Notes under the pieces: model-generated
The model's input: the letters and a program-made list of their open reading frames with translations, nothing else
What the model was told of the DNA's origin: nothing
The model's database searches: none
Shown: in pieces, positions 1 to 5,629 of the stretch
Layout: every line of letters begins with the position of its first letter
Position numbering within the stretch: the first letter of the stretch is position 1
Program-made: the position numbers and the translations under genes
Assembly (NCBI GenBank): GCA_021801705.1
Contig: JAJYXP010000053.1
Location: forward strand, 1-53,830
Reading direction: 5' to 3'
Source of the DNA: Pseudomonadota bacterium
GTDB taxonomy: Bacteria > Pseudomonadota > Gammaproteobacteria > Burkholderiales > Sulfuricellaceae
DNA length: 53,830 nucleotides

Positions 1-69
1 TTGCCAGCAACGACTTCACGATTAACCCCGCCAGTGGGGGTAGGGGGCTGTTGCCTGAAAATCGAAAAA

Positions 70-105
70 CTTTCTAACGGGGCGGGGAAATTACACGGTT
101 GAAAG
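70..105 (+). repeat. Possible left cassette boundary (attC/attI-like ends)
   Basis: TTTCTAAC at 71-78 and GTTGAAAG at 98-105 are near-inverted repeats placed like the outer ends of a cassette recombination site, just before the first cassette gene. The inner arms of a normal attC are not visible, so this may be an attI remnant, a collapsed attC, or chance. Confidence 0.25.
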
Positions 106-389
106 TTTATGCAACATTCAGGCTAGATGACTCGGCTATCCAACAGTCCGACAGAGATTTAGCACTGAACTTATGTCACTCGCATATTCGGCGATTACTC
201 GGGCAACTTGTTAGCATGCGAGGCATCCAATTCAACGATTGGTGGAGTTACATCCGGCTGTTGCTCATCGAGCGTGCCAATGAGGTCAAAACCATCCTCG
301 GCGAGAACGCGAAGTTAAAAGAAGACTATCAGGCGTTCGTTGACCTCTGGAAGGATGAGCTACTTGAAGCTCTTGAGCGTTCGAAATGA
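99..389 (+). CDS. Cassette-encoded protein of unknown function
   Basis: A 96-residue protein that I do not recognise. It reads from a TTG at 99 with no strong Shine-Dalgarno sequence. It is soluble, has no signal peptide or membrane segment, and is Trp- and Leu-rich with a charged helical C-terminal half. The stop at 387-389 lies a few bases before the attC at 396-454, so it fits one cassette exactly. The unusual start codon leaves the N-terminus uncertain, and no alternative ATG gives a better frame. Confidence 0.6.
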   Translation: MKVYATFRLDDSAIQQSDRDLALNLCHSHIRRLLGQLVSMRGIQFNDWWSYIRLLLIERANEVKTILGENAKLKEDYQAFVDLWKDELLEALERSK

Positions 390-395
390 CGTGGG

Positions 396-454
396 CTCTA
401 ACCCGGCATTCAAGAGGGACGCGCTAAAGCGCGCCCCTTAATTTTACGTTAGGC
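396..454 (+). repeat. attC site 1
   Basis: The left end CTCTAAC (396-402) and right end GTTAGGC (448-454) enclose an inner hairpin, GGGACGCGC / GCGCGCCCC. It follows the stop of the first cassette gene and precedes the HicAB cassette. Confidence 0.8.
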
Positions 455-493
455 ATTTTTGGCGGCACCCTAACAATCTGCTATCCTTGCCGC

Positions 494-682
494 ATGAAAG
501 TGAATGAAATCTTGGCAATGTTAAAAGCAGATGGTTGGTATCTCGCTACAACGCGAGGAAGTCATCGGCAATTCAAGCATCCCGTCAAGAGTGGTCGCGT
601 CACTGTTCCCGGAAAATCAAGCGATGATTTAGCGCCCGGCACGTTGAATAGCATACTTAAGCAGGCTCAGTTAAAGGACTAA
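494..682 (+). CDS. hicA: HicA family toxin (mRNA interferase)
   Basis: A 62-residue protein of normal HicA length. HicA toxins adopt a double-stranded-RNA-binding-like fold and cleave mRNA until bound by HicB. The family signature is visible: an N-terminal KVNEILAMLKADGW helix, then the catalytic histidine in RGSHRQFKHP (His24), and a GTLNSILKQAQL C-terminal helix. The reading frame is intact, unlike the second hicA in this array. The gene ends 3 bp before hicB, so the two are cotranscribed. No clear ribosome binding site precedes the ATG. Together with hicB it forms one cassette ending in the attC at 893-964. Confidence 0.88.
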   Translation: MKVNEILAMLKADGWYLATTRGSHRQFKHPVKSGRVTVPGKSSDDLAPGTLNSILKQAQLKD

Positions 683-685
683 CAT

Positions 686-898
686 ATGCGTTACGCAATC
701 GTTGTTGAAAAAGCAAAAAATAATTTTTCGGCCTACGCCCCAGACTTGCCTGGGTGCGTTGCTACCGGATCGACTGTCGAAGAAACCGAACGTGAAATGC
801 GCGAGGCAATCGAATTTCACATCGAGGGACTTATCGAAGATGGCTTGCCTGTCCCCCAACCGGCAAGCATCGTTGAGTACCTTGAAGTCACCGCCTAA
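686..898 (+). CDS. hicB: HicB family antitoxin
   Basis: A 70-residue HicB antitoxin, which neutralises HicA by direct binding. It shows the HicB partial RNase-H-like fold pattern: the YAIVVEKAKNNFSAYAPDLPGC core followed by the GSTVEETEREMREAIEFHIEG helix. There is no separate DNA-binding domain, as in the short HicB form. AAGGAC lies just upstream of the ATG. The TAA stop at 896-898 is part of the GCCTAAC end of the following attC, typical of cassette genes. Confidence 0.88.
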   Translation: MRYAIVVEKAKNNFSAYAPDLPGCVATGSTVEETEREMREAIEFHIEGLIEDGLPVPQPASIVEYLEVTA

Positions 899-964
899 CC
901 CTGCGCTCAAGCGGGACTTCGCAAAAGCTGCGCTTTTGCTTCGCCCCTTAGCTCCACGTTGGAC
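893..964 (+). repeat. attC site 2
   Basis: The left end GCCTAAC (893-899) includes the hicB stop codon; the right end is GTTGGAC (958-964). Between them is an inner stem of GCAAAAGC / GCTTTTGC type. All elements of a classical attC are present. Confidence 0.85.
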
Positions 965-1017
965 ACCCACACCCAGAATGCGCGACAATTAGCTTTTTTG
1001 CCGTCGGAGTCATGGTC

Positions 1018-1224
1018 ATGGAATTAACTGCGGTTCTTACCCCTGCCGAAGAAGGCGGATATGTTGCCCTCAATCCAGAAACCGGTACCACGACTCAAGG
1101 TGAAACGGTTGAAGAGGCCATTACCAACTTAACGGAAGCCACAGCGCTCTATTTGTCTGAGTTTCCTCTTCTTGCACTTGGACATCCGCTGGTTACGATG
1201 TTCAGCGTTCCCGCACATGCCTAA
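1018..1224 (+). CDS. hicB: HicB family antitoxin (partner of a broken HicA)
   Basis: A HicB-like antitoxin of 68 residues from the ATG at 1018; an ATG at 1012 is also in frame. I chose 1018 because GGAG at 1006-1009 is 8 bases from it but only 2 from 1012. The pattern LTAVLTPAEEGGYVALNPE ... GETVEEAITNLTEATALYL matches the HicB fold. Its stop overlaps the start of the downstream hicA, in antitoxin-first order, the reverse of the other HicAB cassette. The antitoxin frame is intact whereas its toxin is frameshifted. Confidence 0.85.
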   Translation: MELTAVLTPAEEGGYVALNPETGTTTQGETVEEAITNLTEATALYLSEFPLLALGHPLVTMFSVPAHA

Positions 1225-1428
1225 GTTACCGCATGTCTCGCCACGGCAGTTAGGGCGCTTGAACGATTGGGGTTTACGAAAATTCGCCAATCCGGTAGCC
1301 ATGTCATCATGCGGCGTGGTTCCAAAGGCTGCGTCGTTCCAATGCACAGCGAAATCAAGATTGGCACTCTTGCGGGTGTTCTGCGCCAAGCCGATATATC
1401 GCCAGACGAATTCATCGATGCCTTGTGA
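1217..1428 (+). pseudogene. hicA: Frameshifted HicA toxin gene
   Basis: An ATG at 1217 overlaps the hicB stop and begins MPKLPHVS, a standard HicA N-terminus. After about 8 codons the frame leaves the HicA sequence. The rest of a textbook HicA (ATAVRALERLGFTKIRQSG, then SHVIMRRGSKGCVVPMHSEI, ending at TGA 1426-1428) continues in the frame starting at 1240. Restoring one base near 1240 rejoins the two halves, so this looks like a one-base deletion. The catalytic GSH motif lies in the shifted part. A late TTG at 1267 could start a shortened product, but it would lack the first helix. Confidence 0.8.
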
Positions 1429-1435
1429 ACTTGGT

Positions 1436-1504
1436 GTCCAACCCGGCAGTCAGCACGGACGCTGCACATAAAGCCGCGCAGCGCCGGTTACTTCTACGTT
1501 GGGC
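1436..1504 (+). repeat. attC site 3
   Basis: GTCCAAC (1436-1442) and GTTGGGC (1498-1504) bound an inner imperfect hairpin around GGACGCTGC / GCAGCGCC. It follows the broken hicA and precedes the RelE-type toxin cassette. Confidence 0.85.
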
Positions 1505-1562
1505 ACCTCAGAACTGCCGCATGGACATTGACAATATGTAGCCGCGCGACTACAGTGGTCGT

Positions 1563-1859
1563 ATGATTGAAATTCGCAAAATCGCGCTCTTCGCTCAATG
1601 GCTCGACGACCTGAGCGACCTTCAGGCGAGAGCGCGAGTCCAAACAAGAATCGAACGGCTCGCTGCTGGAAACGCCGGAGATGTCGAGCCGGTTGGCGAA
1701 GGAGTTTCGGAGTTGCGAATCAACTACGGCCCCGGTTACCGGGTATATTTCAAGAAGCGAGGGCGAGAACTGATCATTCTGCTGTCCGGTGGCGACAAGA
1801 GCACCCAAGCCAAGGACATCAAAGCCGCCTTGCGCCTCGCACGTAATCTTTCGGAGTAA
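1563..1859 (+). CDS. RelE/ParE-superfamily toxin (addiction module killer protein type)
   Basis: A 98-residue toxin-like protein of the putative addiction module killer family (Gp49/HigB-like branch of RelE/ParE). Landmarks include FAQWLDDLSDLQARARVQTRIERL at the N-terminus, GVSELRINYGPGYRVYF in the beta sheet, and LLSGGDKSTQAKDIKAA near the end, all well conserved in this family. Members usually act as ribosome-dependent or free RNases; that activity is inferred. The gene is complete and lies 5 bp before its HTH antitoxin. No Shine-Dalgarno sequence is obvious. Confidence 0.88.
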   Translation: MIEIRKIALFAQWLDDLSDLQARARVQTRIERLAAGNAGDVEPVGEGVSELRINYGPGYRVYFKKRGRELIILLSGGDKSTQAKDIKAALRLARNLSE

Positions 1860-1864
1860 CCACC

Positions 1865-2164
1865 ATGACGAAGACCGTTACCACTCGCTATGACGTCGCC
1901 GAACACCTCAGAACCCCTGAGGAAATGGCTGCTTATCTTGAGGCCTGCCTTGAAGAAGCTGACGGGGATGCCGCATTTATTGCCAAAGCCCTTGGCGACA
2001 TTGCTCGTGCCAAGGGTATGGCACAGGTTGCGCGAGATGCCGGGCTGTCTCGTGAAAGCCTTTACAAGGCGCTTTCCGGCGAACGTAGCCCTGGCTTCGA
2101 CACCATCCTTAAAGTCATCGGTGCTCTTGGGCTGAAGTTGCATGCCGAAGCCAGCCACGGGTGA
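1865..2164 (+). CDS. Addiction module antidote protein (HTH antitoxin)
   Basis: A 99-residue antitoxin partner of the preceding RelE-type toxin. Residues 1-45 (ending in ADGDAAFIAKALGDIARAKG) wrap the toxin in this family. Residues 46-90 form a Cro/XRE-like helix-turn-helix (MAQVARDAGLSRESLYKALS) that would bind the cassette promoter. GGAG sits about 8 bases before the ATG. The stop is only 6 bp from attC site 4, so toxin and antitoxin fill one cassette. Confidence 0.9.
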   Translation: MTKTVTTRYDVAEHLRTPEEMAAYLEACLEEADGDAAFIAKALGDIARAKGMAQVARDAGLSRESLYKALSGERSPGFDTILKVIGALGLKLHAEASHG

Positions 2165-2170
2165 CACGGA

Positions 2171-2233
2171 GCCCAACCCGGCAGTCGAGAGGGACTGCGT
2201 AAAAGCGCGCAGCCCCTCACTTTTACGTTGGGC
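2171..2233 (+). repeat. attC site 4
   Basis: GCCCAAC (2171-2177) and GTTGGGC (2227-2233) are perfect inverted ends; the inner stem is GGGACTGCG / CGCGCAGCCCC. This is one of the best-preserved sites in the array. Confidence 0.9.
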
Positions 2234-2271
2234 AACTTGTAACGCGAGGCGTTCCGCGTTACACTGATTAA

Positions 2272-2691
2272 GTGATCCGCACATTCAAACACAAAGGCCT
2301 TGAGCGCCTCTTCCTTAAAGGCACCAAGGCAGGCATCCAAGCGCAGCACGCCGAAAGGCTAGTAGTCATTCACGGTGAAAAGCATGGATGAGTTGAACCG
2401 TCACACCGGCGAAAGCCGGTGTCCAGGTTGTTGATTTTTCTGGATTCCGGCTTTCGCCGGAATGACGAGATTGTCCACCGGTTTCAATATGACTGACTAC
2501 TAGAGCTTATCCTCGGCCGCTTGAATGTGTCGGTCGTTCCAGAAGATATGAGCCTTCCTGGTCTCATGCCGCATCCATTGACAGGTAACAGAAAAGGAAC
2601 ATGGGCAGTAAGAGGCAGTGGCAATTGGCGCGTGACGTTCTCATTTATTGAGGGCCATGCGGTAAACGTTGATTATGAAGACTATCACTGA
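2272..2691 (+). pseudogene. higB: HigB toxin gene interrupted by a MITE
   Basis: From a GTG at 2272 the frame reads IRTFKHKGLERLFLKGTKAG, a typical HigB (RelE-like, PF05015) N-terminus, up to ...HAERL at 2361. The frame then meets the 145-bp MITE at 2359-2503. After the MITE the same protein continues in frame (ELILGRLNVSVVPEDM, then HPLTGNRKGTWAVRGSGNW), ending YEDYH at TGA 2689-2691. Removing the element and one CTAG copy restores a complete toxin of about 90 residues. The catalytic C-terminal region is therefore separated from the start. The antitoxin higA follows 11 bp later. Confidence 0.88.
2359..2503. mobile_element. 145-bp MITE, copy 1, inside higB
   Basis: A non-coding element bounded by CTAG on both sides, which is a 4-bp target duplication judging from the restored higB reading frame. 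Its terminal inverted repeat is TAGTCATTCA at the left and TGACTGACTA at the right. It contains two perfect hairpins, ACACCGGC-GAAA-GCCGGTGT and ATTCCGGC-TTTC-GCCGGAAT. A second copy of identical length lies at 29014-29158 in the opposite orientation, differing at about three positions. It has no coding capacity, so it must be moved by a transposase acting in trans. Confidence 0.9.
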
Positions 2692-2702
2692 GGTAATTTG
2701 TC

Positions 2703-2987
2703 ATGCTGATGCATAACCCCCCTCACCCCGGAAAAGTGCTTAGGCAATTGTGCCTTGAGCCATTGGGCTTAACCGTTACGCAAATGGCCGAAGCCCTTGG
2801 CGTTTCACGCAAAACGCTTTCCTCCATTCTTAATGAGCGTGCCGGTATTAGCCCTGAGATGGCTGTTCGCCTATCCATTGCGTTTGGCACCTCTTCTGAA
2901 AGCTGGCTGAACCAACAAGTCCAGTATGACCTTTGGCAAGCTGAGCAGCACCGCCGCGAGTTGCGTGTCAAAAAACTTGCGGCATAA
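2703..2987 (+). CDS. higA: HigA family antitoxin
   Basis: A 94-residue XRE-type antitoxin of the HigA/VapI family. It opens with [20 protein letters not shown], the hallmark HigA N-terminus. The helix-turn-helix is [21 protein letters not shown] and the end is [17 protein letters not shown]. The start could also be the ATG at 2709. GAGG lies 9 bases before 2703. It is intact although its toxin higB is disrupted upstream. The stop is 3 bp before attC site 5. Confidence 0.92.
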   Translation: MLMHNPPHPGKVLRQLCLEPLGLTVTQMAEALGVSRKTLSSILNERAGISPEMAVRLSIAFGTSSESWLNQQVQYDLWQAEQHRRELRVKKLAA

Positions 2988-2990
2988 AAC

Positions 2991-3056
2991 GCCCAACCCT
3001 ACATCAGTCAAGCGGGACGGCGCAAAAGCGCGGCGCCCCTTGGTTTTACGTTATGC
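2991..3056 (+). repeat. attC site 5
   Basis: GCCCAAC (2991-2997) and GTTATGC (3050-3056) bound an inner GCGGGACGGCGC / GCGGCGCCCC stem. The right end deviates by one position from GTTRRRY. Confidence 0.8.
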
Positions 3057-3071
3057 CTCGGGAGAACTCAA

Positions 3072-3494
3072 ATGAAGCCACGGATTAGCCTCATTACGCT
3101 CGGCGTCGATAACTTGGAAGAGTCGCTACGTTTTTATCGCGATGGCCTTGGTCTGGAGACGCAAGGAATCATAGGCACAGAATTTGAGTACGGAGCGGTT
3201 GCCTTCTTTGATTTGCAAGCAAACCTTAAGCTCGCACTCTACCCGCGAAAGAGTCTTGCAAAGGACTCAGGGTTGCCCTTGGGAGCGCCAAGTGCACTGG
3301 AGTTCAGCATTGGGCACAATGTTTCTTCAAAAGCTGAAGTCGATCAGGTGATGGAACAGGCAAAGAATGCTGGGGCTGTCATCGTAAAACCTGCTCAAGA
3401 CACTTTTTGGGGCGGTTACGCAGGTTATTTCCAAGACCCCAATGGTCACCTGTGGGAAATTGCCTGGAACCCGCAATGGCCTATCCCAGAGTAA
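3072..3494 (+). CDS. VOC family (glyoxalase/bleomycin-resistance fold) protein
   Basis: A 140-residue protein of the vicinal oxygen chelate superfamily, built from two beta-alpha-beta-beta-beta repeats. Conserved points are SLITLGVDNLEESLRFYRDG at the N-terminus and GYAGYFQDPNGHLWEIAWNP at the C-terminus, where the metal-binding Glu of the second repeat falls. Family members include glyoxalases, thiol transferases and drug-binding proteins; the substrate cannot be told from sequence. A GGAG ribosome binding site precedes the ATG. No attC separates it from the next gene, so it shares a cassette with the DUF4160/DUF2442 pair. Confidence 0.85.
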   Translation: MKPRISLITLGVDNLEESLRFYRDGLGLETQGIIGTEFEYGAVAFFDLQANLKLALYPRKSLAKDSGLPLGAPSALEFSIGHNVSSKAEVDQVMEQAKNAGAVIVKPAQDTFWGGYAGYFQDPNGHLWEIAWNPQWPIPE

Positions 3495-3526
3495 GTATCC
3501 ATATAGTGAGCTGCTAAACTAAACGC

Positions 3527-3766
3527 ATGGCGCCTACTATTTTTCGTCAAGGAGCGTTTCGCTTTTTCTTCTTTTCACGCGAAGAGACGCGGATGTATGT
3601 TCATGTATCACATACTGATGGTGAGGCGAAATTCTGGTTAGAGCCAAAATTTGAGTTAGCCTTGAACCAAGGGCTTTCACAGAAGCAAGTCAATGAGGCC
3701 TTGGATTTGGTTCACTCTCACCACGAGGAGATTATCAATGCCTGGCGCACTCACTTCGGAGATTGA
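3527..3766 (+). CDS. DUF4160 family protein
   Basis: A 79-residue protein matching the DUF4160 pattern: MAPTIFRQGAFRFFFFSRE, then MYVHV and AKFWLEPKFELALNQGLSQ. These small proteins nearly always sit next to a DUF2442 protein, as here, where the downstream start lies inside this gene. The pair has been suspected to be a toxin-antitoxin or regulatory couple because of size, coupling and presence in cassettes; that is inference. It begins 32 bp after the VOC gene. Confidence 0.82.
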   Translation: MAPTIFRQGAFRFFFFSREETRMYVHVSHTDGEAKFWLEPKFELALNQGLSQKQVNEALDLVHSHHEEIINAWRTHFGD

Positions 3767-4013
3767 AGTTTCTTTGGTGTCAAACAAAGGCTTCTGGCTG
3801 CTCTTGGATAACGAAGAGCTTTTTGTCCCATATGCTGAGTTTCCATGGTTCAAACAAGCTACGTTTGAGCAAATCACGACGATTGAGCAACCATCGTCTA
3901 ATCATCTTTACTGGCCCATGTTAGATGTTGATCTGGCTGTTGAGTCTATCCGTAATCCGGCTTTGTTCCCATTGGTTTCTAAGCCCAACCCATCATTCCA
4001 GCGGACGCGCTAA
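3738..4013 (+). CDS. DUF2442 family protein
   Basis: A 91-residue protein from the ATG at 3738, which lies inside the end of the DUF4160 gene (29-bp overlap). The sequence IEVSLVSNKGFWLLLDNEEL followed by FVPYAEFPWF matches DUF2442, a small fold found beside DUF4160. The last residues (PNPSFQRTR) are read from the attC sequence, and the TAA at 4011-4013 lies inside attC site 6. The open frame extends upstream to 3693, but 3738 gives the family-typical N-terminus. Confidence 0.8.
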   Translation: MPGALTSEIEVSLVSNKGFWLLLDNEELFVPYAEFPWFKQATFEQITTIEQPSSNHLYWPMLDVDLAVESIRNPALFPLVSKPNPSFQRTR

Positions 4014-4037
4014 AGCGCGCCGCTGAATTCGTTGGGC
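3983..4037 (+). repeat. attC site 6
   Basis: GCCCAAC (3983-3989) and GTTGGGC (4031-4037) bound an inner stem of GCGGACGCGC / GCGCGCCGC. It overlaps the 3' end of the DUF2442 gene. Confidence 0.88.
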
Positions 4038-4197
4038 CACTTGCTAATGCGAAACTCCATCATCGCTATTGCAAAGCAACTTCGCCGCAACCTCGGGATG
4101 GGGAAGTCCCTTTCATTCGTTAGAGGTTGGCCGGTGCGCAGATAATTCGCCATATTTTTATATGGAATTTCATGCACCACTCTGCTAAGCTAATTTC
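4038..4197 (+). other. Cassette leader or decayed remnant before brnT
   Basis: These 160 bp follow attC site 6. They hold only a short open frame from an ATG at 4047 (about 33 codons) that I cannot assign. CGTTAGAG near 4118-4125 resembles the right end of an attC without a convincing partner, so a small cassette may have decayed here. Confidence 0.25.
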
Positions 4198-4487
4198 ATG
4201 AAGAAAACTCGGTTTGAGTGGGACGAAAACAAGGATGCTGAAAACCAGGAAAAACATGGAATACCGTTTTCTCTGGCACAGTATGCCTTCGCCGACCCCA
4301 GCCGTGTCATAGCCGAGGACCGCACTCACAGTGAAACTGAAAAACGCTATTTCTGTTTCGGCGAGGTCGATGGCGGCATTCTCACCGTCCGCTTTACCTA
4401 TCGCGGCAGTGTGTTCGTATATTTGGCGCCGGTTACTGGCGAAAGGGAAGGGCAATTTATGAGCACGAAAATCAAATACACCGATGA
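4198..4487 (+). pseudogene. brnT: Frameshifted BrnT toxin gene
   Basis: The first 72 codons read as a BrnT (DUF497) ribonuclease toxin: FEWDENKDAENQEKHGIPFS, then RTHSETEKRYFCFGEVDGG and LTVRFTYRGSV. At about 4411-4416 the frame shifts. The remaining BrnT sequence (RIFGAGYWRKGRAIYEHENQ, stop TGA 4485-4487) lies in another frame, consistent with a one-base deletion. The shift also puts the N-terminal part in frame with the brnA start at 4459, so one 183-codon frame (4198-4749) now spans both genes. The lost segment holds C-terminal catalytic and fold residues. Confidence 0.82.
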
Positions 4488-4749
4488 GCCCATTGAGGCC
4501 AAGGTCATTCAAGACTTTCTCCCTCCACCCGAAGAACTTGCCTTTCGGGAGGAAGGGGTGAAGGTGACCATGGCTCTTAGCAAGAAGAGCGTTGAGTTCT
4601 TCAAAGCTGAGGCCACGAAACACCATACCCAGTATCAGCGCATGATCCGCAGGCTCATCGATAGCTACGTGGATGCCTACGACAAACCTCTAACATCGCG
4701 CTCAACTCGGACCGCCCGCAAGCGGGCGTCCGGTTGGCTTCCACGTTAA
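4459..4749 (+). CDS. brnA: BrnA family antitoxin
   Basis: From the ATG at 4459 there are 96 residues of a BrnA-type antitoxin. EPIEAKVIQDFLPPPEELAF is followed by a ribbon-helix-helix region VKVTMALSKKSVEFFKAEA and then YQRMIRRLIDSYVDAY. BrnA binds DNA through this region and sequesters BrnT. The start overlaps the original brnT end, as in other brnTA operons. The final residues (SRSTRTARKRASGWLPR) are translated from attC site 7, and the stop lies in its right end. The protein may be made both alone and as a fusion to the BrnT N-terminus. Confidence 0.82.
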   Translation: MSTKIKYTDEPIEAKVIQDFLPPPEELAFREEGVKVTMALSKKSVEFFKAEATKHHTQYQRMIRRLIDSYVDAYDKPLTSRSTRTARKRASGWLPR

Positions 4750-4751
4750 GT
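4688..4751 (+). repeat. attC site 7
   Basis: CTCTAAC (4688-4694) and GTTAAGT (4745-4751) bound a perfect inner stem GCCCGC-AA-GCGGGC. The brnA reading frame runs through the site. Confidence 0.7.
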
Positions 4752-4805
4752 CGCTCAAGTCGAGCGCAAAAGGTACGCCGCGAACGTTATTGTCTACCAA
4801 TGGTT

Positions 4806-4971
4806 CTAGTGTCTAATTGCACAAGTCTTGCTATATTCGGCCGGTCTTTGACGCGGCTGGCTTTGTCGCCAATCCTCGCCATAGAACGGCTATGGCTGCG
4901 GTTGCCTTCGCGCCATCCGCGCCAAATCCTCGGCCTCGATATTGACGCAGACTTATGCAATTAGACACTAG
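4806..4971. mobile_element. 166-bp MITE of a second family
   Basis: The element is flanked by CTAG on both sides (4806-4809 and 4968-4971). Its terminal inverted repeats are TGTCTAATTGCACAAGTCT at the left and the reverse complement of TGTCTAATTGCATAAGTCT at the right, with one mismatch. The interior is non-coding and unrelated to the 145-bp MITE. It inserted directly before the Shine-Dalgarno sequence of the next gene, and the duplicated CTAG supplies the first G of that GGAG. Confidence 0.82.
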
Positions 4972-4980
4972 GAGATCGAA

Positions 4981-5217
4981 ATGATGGGTTGGACCGATGG
5001 GTATGGGTGGATGGGTTTGGGCTGGATTTTCATGGCTCTCTTTTGGGTGCTGATCATCCTGGGAATCGTCGCGCTTTTGCGGTGGCTGGGGATGGGCGGC
5101 AATGGAAGTCGCGATGTGCCGCGGAAGACGCCGCTCGAAATCCTACAGGAACGCTATGCGCGGGGAGAGATTGAGCGGGAAGAATATGAGCAGAAGCGCC
5201 GTGATCTTGAAGGGTAG
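4981..5217 (+). CDS. SHOCT-domain small membrane protein
   Basis: A 78-residue protein with a Gly/Trp-rich N-terminus (MGWTDGYGWMGLGWIFM), one transmembrane helix at about residues 12-36, and a C-terminal SHOCT motif (PLEILQERYARGEIEREEYE). SHOCT domains are short oligomerisation-type tails often fused to membrane segments; the precise role is unknown. GGAG at 4971-4974 sits 6 bases before the ATG. The MITE just upstream may have cut off the original cassette promoter. The gene is followed by attC site 8. Confidence 0.85.
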   Translation: MMGWTDGYGWMGLGWIFMALFWVLIILGIVALLRWLGMGGNGSRDVPRKTPLEILQERYARGEIEREEYEQKRRDLEG

Positions 5218-5234
5218 TCAACAGAGGAGTCGCG

Positions 5235-5305
5235 GCCTAACCCCCATCAGTCAACAGGGACTGGCTTACAGCGGGCTTCGCCCGCTTCCAGCCAGCCCGT
5301 TAGCC
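5235..5305 (+). repeat. attC site 8
   Basis: GCCTAAC (5235-5241) and GTTAGCC (5299-5305) bound nested inner stems CTGGCT / AGCCAG and AGCGGGC-TTC-GCCCGCT. Confidence 0.82.
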
Positions 5306-5313
5306 CGCACACC

Positions 5314-5545
5314 ATGACACTGAGCGCACCAGTGAAATTCAATGACCTGTTGGCCGCCTGCGAGTGGGTTAGTTCGTCATCGCCCGCAGAGAGCCTACGG
5401 GAGATTCAAGGAGTTGTTGGGGCGAAAAGGCCGCCTGCAAGCTTGGTACGACTACGAGACTAATGCAACTGAGCTTGCTCTGCGCAAGTGGGGTGCTGAG
5501 CAAGGGCTGTCAATAGTGGAGGGGCCTGCTCAAAATGCAGGCTAA
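5314..5545 (+). pseudogene. UPF0158 family gene with an internal deletion
   Basis: From the ATG at 5314 one frame reads MTLSAPVKFNDLLAACEWVS, the typical N-terminus of UPF0158 proteins. From about 5390 a different frame reads AYGRFKELLGRKGRLQAWYD then ETNATELALRKWGAEQ, the C-terminus of the same family. The central part (normally roughly 85-100 residues) is missing and the two pieces are out of frame. An ATG at 5342 opens the C-terminal frame, but its first 18 residues are unrelated to the family. Confidence 0.75.
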
Positions 5546-5600
5546 CCAATCATTCCACCGGACTGGCCGAAAAGCGCGGCCAGCCGGTGATTTCAAGCCT
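5540..5600 (+). repeat. attC site 9 (degenerate)
   Basis: A GGCTAAC left end (5540-5546) and inner hairpin CCGGACTGGCCG / GCGGCCAGCCGG are clear. The expected GTTRRRY right end is replaced by TTCAAGCCT, so the site is probably decayed. Confidence 0.6.
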
Positions 5601-5629
5601 CGTATTTTCTATAAAAGGACAGTAGGCAC

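Noticed and set aside
3693-4013. Longer DUF2442 frame starting at 3693
   Set aside because: The extra N-terminal residues are an out-of-frame reading of DUF4160; the ATG at 3738 gives the family-like N-terminus.
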